From NCBI GenBank assembly GCA_900551235.1, contig URUU01000049.1, forward strand, positions 1-14,439: a stretch of DNA of 14,439 nt. The letters are read 5' to 3'. Both the position numbers and the translations under genes were made by a program. Position 1 is the first letter of the stretch. Every line of letters begins with the position of its first letter. Origin of the DNA: an uncultured Lachnospiraceae bacterium. Its GTDB lineage: Bacteria; Bacillota; Clostridia; Lachnospirales; Lachnospiraceae. The notes beneath the pieces were generated by a model. That model made no database searches and was not told the origin of the DNA. It worked only from the letters and a program-made list of their open reading frames with translations. Of this stretch, positions 6,086 to 12,615 are shown piece after piece.

Positions 6086-7158
6086 TATTCTGACACCTCC
6101 ATCATTTTCATAAAGCGGTCAAACAGGTAACCGGAGTCTAATGGTCCCGGGCATGCTTCCGGATGAAACTGTACCGTGAAGATATTTTTTCCGGTGTAGG
6201 CAAGTCCTTCGTTTGTACCATCGTTTACGTTTACAAATGCCGGTACTGCTACAGACGGATCCAGTTTGTCGGTATCCACCACATAGCCGTGGTTCTGAGA
6301 GGAAATGTATACACGTCCTGTCTGCAGATCTTTGACCGGATGGTTTCCGCCGCGGTGTCCGTATTTCATTTTGTGGGTGTCCGCACCAGTTGCCAGTGCC
6401 ATCAGCTGATGTCCGAGACAGATTGCAAAAATCGGGATATCGGTGTTGTACAGTTTGCGGATTTCTTCAATGATAGAAGTACATTCTTTTGGATCTCCAG
6501 GTCCGTTGGAGAGCATAATGCCGTCCGGATTTGATGCAATGATCTCTTCTGCTGTGGTCAGTGCCGGATATACAGTCACTTCACAGCCGCGTTTGTTCAG
6601 ATTTCGGGCAATGTTTCTCTTTGCCCCAAGGTCAAGAAGTGCTACTTTCGGTCCGTTTCCTTCCAGCACATATTTCTCTGTGCAGGTCACTTTCTCTACC
6701 ACTTTGCCTGTATTATATGCCGCAATCTTCGGAAGAACCTCACTTAAATCTTTATATTCCGCAGTGGTGATCATGCCATTCATGGTTCCCTTTTCTCTCA
6801 GGATCTTGGTCAGTGCCCTTGTATCGATCCCTGCAATACCAGGAATGTCGTGTTTCTCCAGAAACTCCTGAATCGTTCCTTCACACCGGAAATTGCTCGG
6901 CATTCTGGAAAGTTCGCGAACAATGTATCCGTCCGGCCATGGTTTTGCAGATTCCATGTCTTCATAACAGATGCCATAGTTTCCAATCAGCGGATAAGTC
7001 ATCACAACGGCCTGTCCTGCATAAGATGGATCAGTCAGCACCTCCAGATAGCCGGTCATGGATGTGTTAAATACGATCTCGCTGATGATTTCTTTTGTAG
7101 ATCCGATACTTTTTCCAGTGAAAACAGTACCGTCCTCCAGAATCAAATATGCTTTCAT
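6085..7158 (-). CDS. carA: Carbamoyl-phosphate synthase small (glutaminase) subunit
   Basis: A 357-residue CarA, normal length. It hydrolyses glutamine and passes ammonia through a tunnel to CarB. The N-terminal CarA-specific domain covers about residues 1-150. The C-terminal class I glutamine amidotransferase domain carries the nucleophile in FAICLGHQ (C247) and the catalytic pair in QFHPEACPGP (H332, E334). NGPGDP (218-223) and KYGHRGGNHPV (265-275) are also typical. The ATG (7156-7158) is preceded by AAAGGGGAAG. It is the first gene of the carAB operon, with a leader of about 130 nt that holds an attenuator-like structure, so control by a pyrimidine or arginine signal is likely but the effector is unknown. 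Confidence 0.98.
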   Translation of the reverse strand: MKAYLILEDGTVFTGKSIGSTKEIISEIVFNTSMTGYLEVLTDPSYAGQAVVMTYPLIGNYGICYEDMESAKPWPDGYIVRELSRMPSNFRCEGTIQEFLEKHDIPGIAGIDTRALTKILREKGTMNGMITTAEYKDLSEVLPKIAAYNTGKVVEKVTCTEKYVLEGNGPKVALLDLGAKRNIARNLNKRGCEVTVYPALTTAEEIIASNPDGIMLSNGPGDPKECTSIIEEIRKLYNTDIPIFAICLGHQLMALATGADTHKMKYGHRGGNHPVKDLQTGRVYISSQNHGYVVDTDKLDPSVAVPAFVNVNDGTNEGLAYTGKNIFTVQFHPEACPGPLDSGYLFDRFMKMMEVSE

Positions 7159-7206
7159 TCGTCTTCCCCTTTCGCGTTTAATCCAATGGTTATTGTATCT
7201 TTGTCT

Positions 7207-7274
7207 GTATCCCGGACTCTAAAAAAGGGTACGTAATAGTAAGTCCCTACTACGCCCCCCTCAGCCCTGGATAC
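7207..7274 (-). promoter_or_regulatory. Attenuator-like structured leader of carAB
   Basis: The minus-strand leader has an inner hairpin (7260-7227). There a G-rich arm with GCGTA and GTAG pairs with CTAT, TACGT and CCC around the loop GGACTTA, and is followed directly by TTTTTT (7226-7221): an intrinsic terminator upstream of carA. An outer stem encloses it, with GTATCC (7274-7269) and GGGCT (7267-7263) pairing with AGTCC (7218-7214) and GGATAC (7212-7207) across one A-G mismatch. The AGTCC strand can instead pair with GGACT in the terminator loop. That gives alternative folds, as expected for attenuation. The sequence resembles part of a PyrR-binding loop but lacks its hexaloop, so no regulator is named. 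Confidence 0.65.
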
Positions 7275-7295
7275 ATAAATGCTCAAATTGTTAAG

Positions 7296-7324
7296 ATTCT
7301 ACCACAAGACAATCAATATTGCAA
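7296..7324 (-). promoter_or_regulatory. Promoter of carAB
   Basis: On the minus strand TTGCAA (7319-7324) and TAGAAT (7296-7301) are separated by 17 nt. The predicted start near 7289 gives a leader of about 130 nt containing the attenuator-like structure. No better candidate lies upstream of carA. Confidence 0.7.
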
Positions 7325-7332
7325 GTGTTTGT

Positions 7333-7360
7333 TTGTGAATCTTTATCCATTTTCTATGAT
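7333..7360 (+). promoter_or_regulatory. Candidate promoter of the peptidoglycan-binding protein gene
   Basis: TTGTGA (7333-7338) and TATGAT (7355-7360) are 16 nt apart. The start near 7367 would give a leader of about 127 nt carrying a hairpin (CAGAAC and ATCC, 7381-7390, with GGAT and GTTCTG, 7394-7407). If the gene is sporulation-controlled, a different sigma factor and start site could apply. Confidence 0.4.
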
Positions 7361-7493
7361 CAGATATTCAAATAATGGAACAGAACATCCCGTGGATGCT
7401 TGTTCTGCTCTGACCGAAGCGAACGCTGAAAGTCATGTCACTTATCTGTGTTCTTCTGCATATACTTTCTCAAGGGAATTTTTGAGGTGTTCT

Positions 7494-8720
7494 ATGGCTA
7501 CTGGCAAACTGCAGATACAGGTTACATCGGAACTTCGTGCAACTCCCGTTGAGGATGCCGTGATCGATATTTCAAGCACCGGGGAACCGGATCAGATCCT
7601 GGAGGAGGTCCGAACGGACAGCGTCGGGCAGACGGATACACTGGAACTGGAAGCCCCGCCGGAGGAATACAGTTTAAGTCCCGGCGAAATGCAGCCTTAC
7701 TCGGAATACAATTTCCGCATCACGGCTTCGGGATATGAGCCGCTGACGATCTCCGGTGCAGAGATTCTTGCAAACCAGCTTGCTTTGCAGGATATCCGGC
7801 TGAAACCGCTCGCCGGTTCGGAAAAATATGATAATGTCGTGATCCCGGCACACACTCTCTATGGCAATTATCCTCCGAAGATTGCAGAAGCAGAAATCAA
7901 ACCGGTCTCACAAAGCGGCGAGATTGTCTTAAGCCGCGTCGTTGTACCTGAATTTGTCGTAGTACACGATGGTGCTCCGACTGACAGTACTGCCGGCGAT
8001 TATTATGTACGTTACCGTGATTATATCAAAAATGTGGCTTCCAGTGAAATTTATGCGACCTGGCCAAAAGCTGCTATCCGCGCTAATGTACTGGCAATCA
8101 TGTCCTTTACACTGAACCGTGTATACACGGAATGGTACCGCAACAAGGGCTTTGATTTTACGATCACATCCTCGACGGCATTTGACCACAAATGGATCTA
8201 CAGCAGAAATATTTTTGAGAGCATTTCCGAGGTCGTGGATGAACTTTTTGCAGATTATCTCTCCCGCCCCAATGTCAAACAGCCGATTTTGACGCAGTAC
8301 TGCGATGGCAAGCGGGTCAGTTGTCCGAACTGGTTGTCACAGTGGGGTTCGAAGTCTCTGGCAGATCAGGGCTACACGGCAACGGAAATCCTCCGCTACT
8401 ACTATGGTGACAATATTTACATCAATACTGCAGAGGAGATTTCCGGTATCCCTTCTTCCTGGCCGGGATATGATCTGGATATCGGTGCAACCGGGCAGAA
8501 GGTGGAACAGATGCAGGAGCAGTTGAATGCAATCTCCAATAATTACCCACTGATCCCGCGAATCGCCGTGGACGGCATTTACGGGGAAGAGACGCAGAAT
8601 GCAGTTGAGGTTTTCCAGAAAATATTTGGTCTTCCGGTAACCGGAATTGTGGACTATCGAACATGGTATAAAATTCAGGAGATTTATGTCGGTGTGACTC
8701 GCATCGCGGAGCTTCGCTGA
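7494..8720 (+). CDS. Peptidoglycan-binding protein with SpoIID-like domain
   Basis: A 408-residue protein starting at ATG 7494-7496, chosen because GAGGTG (7484-7489) lies just upstream; the frame is open further upstream without a ribosome site. The first 105 residues look like a carboxypeptidase-regulatory beta-sandwich (DAVIDISSTG, YEPLTISG). Residues about 150-312 resemble the SpoIID/LytB family, with YIKNVASSEI, WPKAAIRANVLAIMSF and TQYCDGKRVSCPNW. SpoIID itself is a lytic transglycosylase of spore engulfment. Residues about 333-395 form a PG_binding_1 domain (VDGIYGEETQNAVEVFQ, PVTGIVDYRTW). There is no signal peptide or membrane segment, odd for a cell-wall protein. Similar proteins occur in many Clostridia. 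A role in spore or envelope remodelling is inference; catalysis is not established. Confidence 0.75.
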   Translation: MATGKLQIQVTSELRATPVEDAVIDISSTGEPDQILEEVRTDSVGQTDTLELEAPPEEYSLSPGEMQPYSEYNFRITASGYEPLTISGAEILANQLALQDIRLKPLAGSEKYDNVVIPAHTLYGNYPPKIAEAEIKPVSQSGEIVLSRVVVPEFVVVHDGAPTDSTAGDYYVRYRDYIKNVASSEIYATWPKAAIRANVLAIMSFTLNRVYTEWYRNKGFDFTITSSTAFDHKWIYSRNIFESISEVVDELFADYLSRPNVKQPILTQYCDGKRVSCPNWLSQWGSKSLADQGYTATEILRYYYGDNIYINTAEEISGIPSSWPGYDLDIGATGQKVEQMQEQLNAISNNYPLIPRIAVDGIYGEETQNAVEVFQKIFGLPVTGIVDYRTWYKIQEIYVGVTRIAELR

Positions 8721-8739
8721 ATAAATTCAAGTCGAAGCG

Positions 8740-8777
8740 TTTATCTTAGCCGGAGATTTCACTCCGACTAAGATAAA
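8740..8777. other. Strong 15-bp hairpin after the peptidoglycan-binding gene
   Basis: TTTATCTTAG and CGGAG (8740-8749, 8751-8755) pair with CTCCG and CTAAGATAAA (8762-8766, 8768-8777), with a single C/A mismatch and a 6-nt loop. In plus-strand RNA it is followed by A residues, and in minus-strand RNA by AAACG, so it lacks a terminator U-tract in either direction. It may protect the 3' end of the plus-strand mRNA. A second small GCTTCG/CGAAGC stem (8711-8738) spans the stop codon. Confidence 0.5.
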
Positions 8778-8835
8778 AAAACAGAACCAGACTGTGCATC
8801 CTCTTTTGATAGATGCACATCTGATTCTGTTTTTT
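8775..8835. terminator. Bidirectional intrinsic terminator between convergent genes
   Basis: CAGAA, CAGA and GTGCATC (8782-8800) pair with GATGCAC, TCTG and TTCTG (8812-8829), with one mismatch and one small internal loop. A seven-A run (8775-8781) precedes and a six-T run (8830-8835) follows, so both strands get a U-tract. It serves the plus-strand gene ending at 8720 and the minus-strand phosphatase gene, whose TAA stop lies inside the T-run. Confidence 0.9.
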
Positions 8836-9619
8836 AAAGATAACCAAAATGATGAAGTGCATCGCTCACTCCGTCTTCTTCAATTGACTTTGTCACGTAA
8901 TCTGCCACTTCTTTGAGGTTATCCACGGCATTTCCCATGGCGATTCCATTTCCTGCCTTCTGAAGCATTTCGTAATCATTCATACTGTCTCCGAAAGCTA
9001 CGATATCAGACCAGTCTTTCTGATAATAATCCAGAAGTGCCTGGATACCGTTTGCTTTGGAAACTTCTTTTGTGATGACATCTGCCCCTCTGCGATCGGC
9101 AAAGAGCGGTGTCTTAATTTCCGGAAATGCCTTCCGGAGCAGATCGGTGCCTTCTGGATCTCCGAAATAGGCCAGTCCGTAAAACGGATGTGTCAGAAGG
9201 TTGGACTCATCTATGTATTCGCGGTCTCCGTTTCCAAAAACACGCTTTTCATGCTCAATCAGTACTTCTTTGTTGACATAGCAGCCGTATTTTCCGATGT
9301 TCATGCCGATGCAGAGATGATGCTCATGGCAGAACTCCATCATGCGGGCAATCAGTTGCGGATCCATGAATACTTCCCGGATCTTCTTCTCGCCTACGGT
9401 TACTTTCTGTCCGTTGCTGTGGACGATTGCATCCGGTGAGAGCTGCTTTTTGTATGCTTTGCTGAACTCATTGTCCATGTCGCGTCCGGTTGCGATAGCG
9501 ACCACATGACCGGCCTTTTTCAGTTCTTCCAGATTCAGAATCACTTTTTCGGAAATGCGAAAAGTCTTGTGATCCAGAAGTGTCATATCTAAATCAAAGC
9601 AAAATATTTTAGAGCACAT
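8834..9619 (-). CDS. Cof-type HAD-superfamily hydrolase (phosphatase)
   Basis: A 261-residue member of the Cof/YidA (class IIB) branch of the HAD superfamily, normal length, acting on phosphorylated metabolites in the cytosol. Motif I is DLDMTLL (9-15, nucleophile D9, acid/base D11), with Met where Gly is usual. Motif II is ATGR (43-46, T44). Motif III is the lysine in SKANGIQAL (K188). Motif IV is GDSMND (210-215). The cap region lies between motifs II and III. Its ATG (9617-9619) overlaps the end of ptsI by 11 nt, so it is translated from the same mRNA, which suggests a sugar-phosphate substrate. Substrate cannot be deduced from family alone. Confidence 0.92.
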   Translation of the reverse strand: MCSKIFCFDLDMTLLDHKTFRISEKVILNLEELKKAGHVVAIATGRDMDNEFSKAYKKQLSPDAIVHSNGQKVTVGEKKIREVFMDPQLIARMMEFCHEHHLCIGMNIGKYGCYVNKEVLIEHEKRVFGNGDREYIDESNLLTHPFYGLAYFGDPEGTDLLRKAFPEIKTPLFADRRGADVITKEVSKANGIQALLDYYQKDWSDIVAFGDSMNDYEMLQKAGNGIAMGNAVDNLKEVADYVTKSIEEDGVSDALHHFGYL

Positions 9620-11270
9620 TTTTTAAGATTTCTTCCTGTCTTTCTTTGACTGAAGTCTCGCGGATCTTTTTGCGCAGAGGCAGAACACATGCCGGTGATA
9701 CGGACAGCTCATCAATACCCATTGCCAGGAATACTTCTGTCAGTTCCATATCTGCTCCAAGCTCGCCACAGATACCGATCCAGATGCCGTTCTTATGTGC
9801 GTTGTCTGCTGCCATTTTGATCAGACGCAGCAGGCCTTTGTGATGTGGATAATAGAATCCTTCCAGATTGGCGTTCTGTCTGTCTACAGCTGTTGTATAC
9901 TGCGTCAGGTCGTTTGTTCCTACGCTGAAGAAATCAACTTCTTTTGCCAGGTCATCGCTGATCATGGCTGCTGCCGGTGTCTCAATCATGATACCGAGCT
10001 GTATCTCTTTGTTGTATGGGATTCTGCTTGCATCTAATTCTGCCATAACACTCTTTACGATCTCTTTGATCTGCAGTACTTCTTCCAGTGCCACGATCAT
10101 CGGGAACATAATTGCAATGTTTCCAAATGCAGATGCTCTCAGCAGAGCTCTCAGTTGTGTGCGGAAAATATCCTGCTGTTTCAGACAGATACGGATCGCA
10201 CGGTAACCCATTGCCGGGTTTTCTTCGTGAGGCAGGTTGAAGTAATCAATCTGCTTGTCTGCCCCGATATCCAGCGTACGGATAACAACCTGTTTCTGTC
10301 CCATAGTCTCTGCAACGTATTTATATACTTTGAACTGCTCTTCTTCCGTCGGGAAGTTATCGCTCTCCAGATACAAAAACTCACTTCTAAACAGTCCGAT
10401 ACCTGCTGCATCGTTTTTAACTACAGCTCCGATATCCGATGCATTTCCGATATTTGCGTACAGTTTTACTTTCTGTCCGTCCAAAGATACGGTCTCTTTG
10501 CCGCGGAACTGCTGCAGAAGCTCCTGCTGCTCCAGATATTCCTGTTTCTTTGCCTGGTACTCTTTCATGGTCTCTTCATCCGGCTCGATGATCAGACAGC
10601 CTTTTGCTCCGTCCACGATGGCTTCTTTTCCTTCGTATTTCTCATCCAGTGCATCACCAATACCGATGATCGCCGGAATGTTCATTGTCTTAGCAAGAAT
10701 TGCGGTATGGGAGTTCGTAGAACCTCCCTGTGTCACAAAAGACAATACCATATCCTTATCAAGCTGTACGGTCTCACTTGGCGCAAGATCGTCCGATGCT
10801 AAAATAACCGGCTTGTCTGTTACAAGTCCGCTCTCACCTGCACCGGTAAGGATTTTCACTACACGGGCTGAAATGTCTTTTACATCAGCTGCACGCTCAC
10901 GCATATAGTCATCATCCATAGAAGCAAACATCTGTGAGAAATTATCTCCCGTCACGCTGACTGCATACTCTGCATTTACAGACTGTGTTTGAATCATATT
11001 TGTGATCGCTTCCACATAGTCCAGGTCCTCCAGCATAAACTGATGTGTCTGAAAAAGCATGGCATTACTTTCGCCAACTTCTGAAACTGCTTTATCGTAA
11101 AGTTCTCCCAGTTCCCTGATTGCCTCTGCCTTTGCCTCTTCAAAACGTTGGATCTCCGCCTGCGGATCTTCTACTTTTTTACGCTGCACTATACCGGAGT
11201 CTCTTTTAAAGAAAGAAATTTCTCCAATCGCGATTCCTCCAAAAACACCTTTTCCCTGTAACGTAATCAT
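9609..11270 (-). CDS. ptsI: PTS enzyme I (phosphoenolpyruvate-protein phosphotransferase)
   Basis: A 553-residue enzyme I, close to the usual 570-575. It takes phosphate from PEP and passes it to HPr, starting sugar uptake by the phosphotransferase system. The N-terminal HPr-binding region covers about 1-145. The phosphohistidine motif GGSTNSHTAILAK gives H188. The C-terminal PEP-binding barrel shows RTLDIGADK (R331), GIMIETPAA (E430), FSVGTNDLTQY (N453, D454) and the active-site cysteine in GICGELG (C501). AGGAGG lies 7 nt before the ATG (11268-11270). No ptsH is adjacent, which is unusual; the preceding gene is a lipoprotein foldase. The downstream partner is the overlapping Cof phosphatase. 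All key residues are present. Confidence 0.97.
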   Translation of the reverse strand: MITLQGKGVFGGIAIGEISFFKRDSGIVQRKKVEDPQAEIQRFEEAKAEAIRELGELYDKAVSEVGESNAMLFQTHQFMLEDLDYVEAITNMIQTQSVNAEYAVSVTGDNFSQMFASMDDDYMRERAADVKDISARVVKILTGAGESGLVTDKPVILASDDLAPSETVQLDKDMVLSFVTQGGSTNSHTAILAKTMNIPAIIGIGDALDEKYEGKEAIVDGAKGCLIIEPDEETMKEYQAKKQEYLEQQELLQQFRGKETVSLDGQKVKLYANIGNASDIGAVVKNDAAGIGLFRSEFLYLESDNFPTEEEQFKVYKYVAETMGQKQVVIRTLDIGADKQIDYFNLPHEENPAMGYRAIRICLKQQDIFRTQLRALLRASAFGNIAIMFPMIVALEEVLQIKEIVKSVMAELDASRIPYNKEIQLGIMIETPAAAMISDDLAKEVDFFSVGTNDLTQYTTAVDRQNANLEGFYYPHHKGLLRLIKMAADNAHKNGIWIGICGELGADMELTEVFLAMGIDELSVSPACVLPLRKKIRETSVKERQEEILKNVL

Positions 11271-11305
11271 TAAGTTTCCTCCTCACTTATTTTTATGAAA
11301 CATTT

Positions 11306-11334
11306 ATAATTGTTCATTACCTTCACAATTACAA
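11306..11334 (-). promoter_or_regulatory. Weak candidate promoter of ptsI
   Basis: On the minus strand TTGTAA (11329-11334) and AATTAT (11306-11311) are 17 nt apart in the 108-nt gap before ptsI. The -10 matches only four of six bases. It is offered because the preceding gene seems to end in a terminator-like hairpin. Confidence 0.28.
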
Positions 11335-11338
11335 TGCG

Positions 11339-11372
11339 AAAATCCATTAAAAATTGCTTCACAATGGATTTT
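11339..11372. terminator. Terminator-like hairpin after the foldase gene
   Basis: AAAATCCATT (11339-11348) and AATGGATTTT (11363-11372) are perfect 10-bp arms with a 14-nt loop, 7 nt beyond the foldase stop on the minus strand. In the minus direction the U-tract is only the four T of the stem. The plus direction has a stronger T-run (11369-11375) but no gene to terminate. Read-through into ptsI is possible. Confidence 0.5.
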
Positions 11373-11378
11373 TTTCTT

Positions 11379-12575
11379 TTATTTAGATGCTGTTTCCGTT
11401 TCAGTTTCTGCTGCCGTCTCTGCCAGTGTGCCATCCGCATTTTTGACAACTGCATTTTTCTCAAGAATGTCCACTGCTTCATCCTGCAGGATGCTTGCCA
11501 TGATCGTACTCTTGCCATACTGTTTGATAAATGCATCTACATCTGTCGAACCCATCTGCTGTGCATATTCACTTGCTTTTTCCTGGAATTTTTCATCGGA
11601 AATCTCAACATTTTCTGTTTCGGCAATCGCACGCAGTACCATTTCCTGTCCCAGGCTCTTTTTTACGGTTTCTGTCATCTGTTTTACAAACTCTTCTTCC
11701 GTCATACCAACCTGCTGTTCCAGAAAATCTGCATATTCCATCCCATACTGCTCTGCATAGGATTTGTAATAGCTGGTAACGCTTTCCAACTGATAATCAA
11801 TCATTTCCTGTGGATAATCGTTTACGGTTGCATTCTCATATGCCGCTGCTACCAGATCATTGAGTTCCTGTGTATGCTGATCGCTCTTATTCTGTGTTTC
11901 CAACTGTTCTTTGATGGAATTGCGATATTCTTCTACTGTTTTGTATTCATCTGAAATCTCAGCCACCAGCGCATCTGTCAGTTCCGGCGCACGTTTTACA
12001 GAATTGATCGTAACAGTAAATACGACATCTTTGCCTGCCAGTTCTGTAGAACCATAATTTTCCGGGAATGTCAGGTTCAGATCAACTGTCTCACCAATTT
12101 TCTTTCCGATCAGCCCATCTTCAAATCCATCAATAAAAGAACCAGAACCGATTGTCAGATCATATCCTTTATCCGTACCGCCCTCAAACGCTTCACCATT
12201 GAGTTTTCCTTCGTAGTCAATGTTTGCCACATCGCCGCTCTCTACAGTACCTTCTTTGACTTCTTCCATTTTGTCACTGGAACTTAAATCGGATACAATC
12301 TGCTGATCGATCTCCTCATCGGTAACATCGGCAGATTCCAGAGTTACCTCCAGTCCTTTGTATTTTCCCAGGGTTACATAATCCAGTGCCTTATAATCCG
12401 GGCGTTCTGCTGCCTCAGTCTCTGCTTCGCTTTCTGCTGATGCACTTTCCGTTCCGGTGCCTGTCTCAGAAGCTGCTTCTGTTGCTGCATTTGTATCTTT
12501 CGTCGTGTTTCCTGAACATCCTGTCACAGTGATTGCCATGCCAAGAAGCAGGGCTGCGATTACTTTTCTTTTCAT
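11379..12575 (-). CDS. Lipoprotein foldase, trigger-factor/FKBP-like peptidyl-prolyl isomerase
   Basis: A 398-residue exported lipoprotein. The start at ATG 12573-12575 follows AAAGGAG and gives a proper signal peptide, with basic MKRK, a hydrophobic core and lipobox VTGC with C20 as the lipidated residue. A Thr/Ala/Glu-rich linker runs to about 58. Residues about 113-195 are an FKBP-type isomerase domain (DVANIDYEGKLNGEAFEGG, GSGSFIDGFEDGLIG, TFPENYG, VVFTVTINSVKR). Residues about 197-375 match the helical trigger-factor C-terminal chaperone domain. It lacks the N-terminal ribosome-binding domain of true trigger factor, so it likely folds secreted proteins outside the membrane, analogous in job to PrsA. 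It follows the deacetylase gene after 40 nt and is probably co-transcribed with it. Confidence 0.87.
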   Translation of the reverse strand: MKRKVIAALLLGMAITVTGCSGNTTKDTNAATEAASETGTGTESASAESEAETEAAERPDYKALDYVTLGKYKGLEVTLESADVTDEEIDQQIVSDLSSSDKMEEVKEGTVESGDVANIDYEGKLNGEAFEGGTDKGYDLTIGSGSFIDGFEDGLIGKKIGETVDLNLTFPENYGSTELAGKDVVFTVTINSVKRAPELTDALVAEISDEYKTVEEYRNSIKEQLETQNKSDQHTQELNDLVAAAYENATVNDYPQEMIDYQLESVTSYYKSYAEQYGMEYADFLEQQVGMTEEEFVKQMTETVKKSLGQEMVLRAIAETENVEISDEKFQEKASEYAQQMGSTDVDAFIKQYGKSTIMASILQDEAVDILEKNAVVKNADGTLAETAAETETETASK

Positions 12576-12615
12576 AATTGTTGTTTCTCCTTTCAAATCC
12601 CACGCACCTGCGTGT

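Noticed and set aside
7245..7275. PyrR-binding loop in the carAB leader
   Set aside because: There is partial likeness (UCCAG, GGCUGAG), but the conserved terminal hexaloop is missing, so PyrR control is not claimed.
7329..7493. N-terminal extension of the peptidoglycan-binding protein
   Set aside because: It overlaps the candidate promoter and has no ribosome site; GAGGTG marks the later ATG at 7494.
10155..10908. Two plus-strand frames of over 210 codons within ptsI
   Set aside because: Both are antisense shadows of an intact ptsI.
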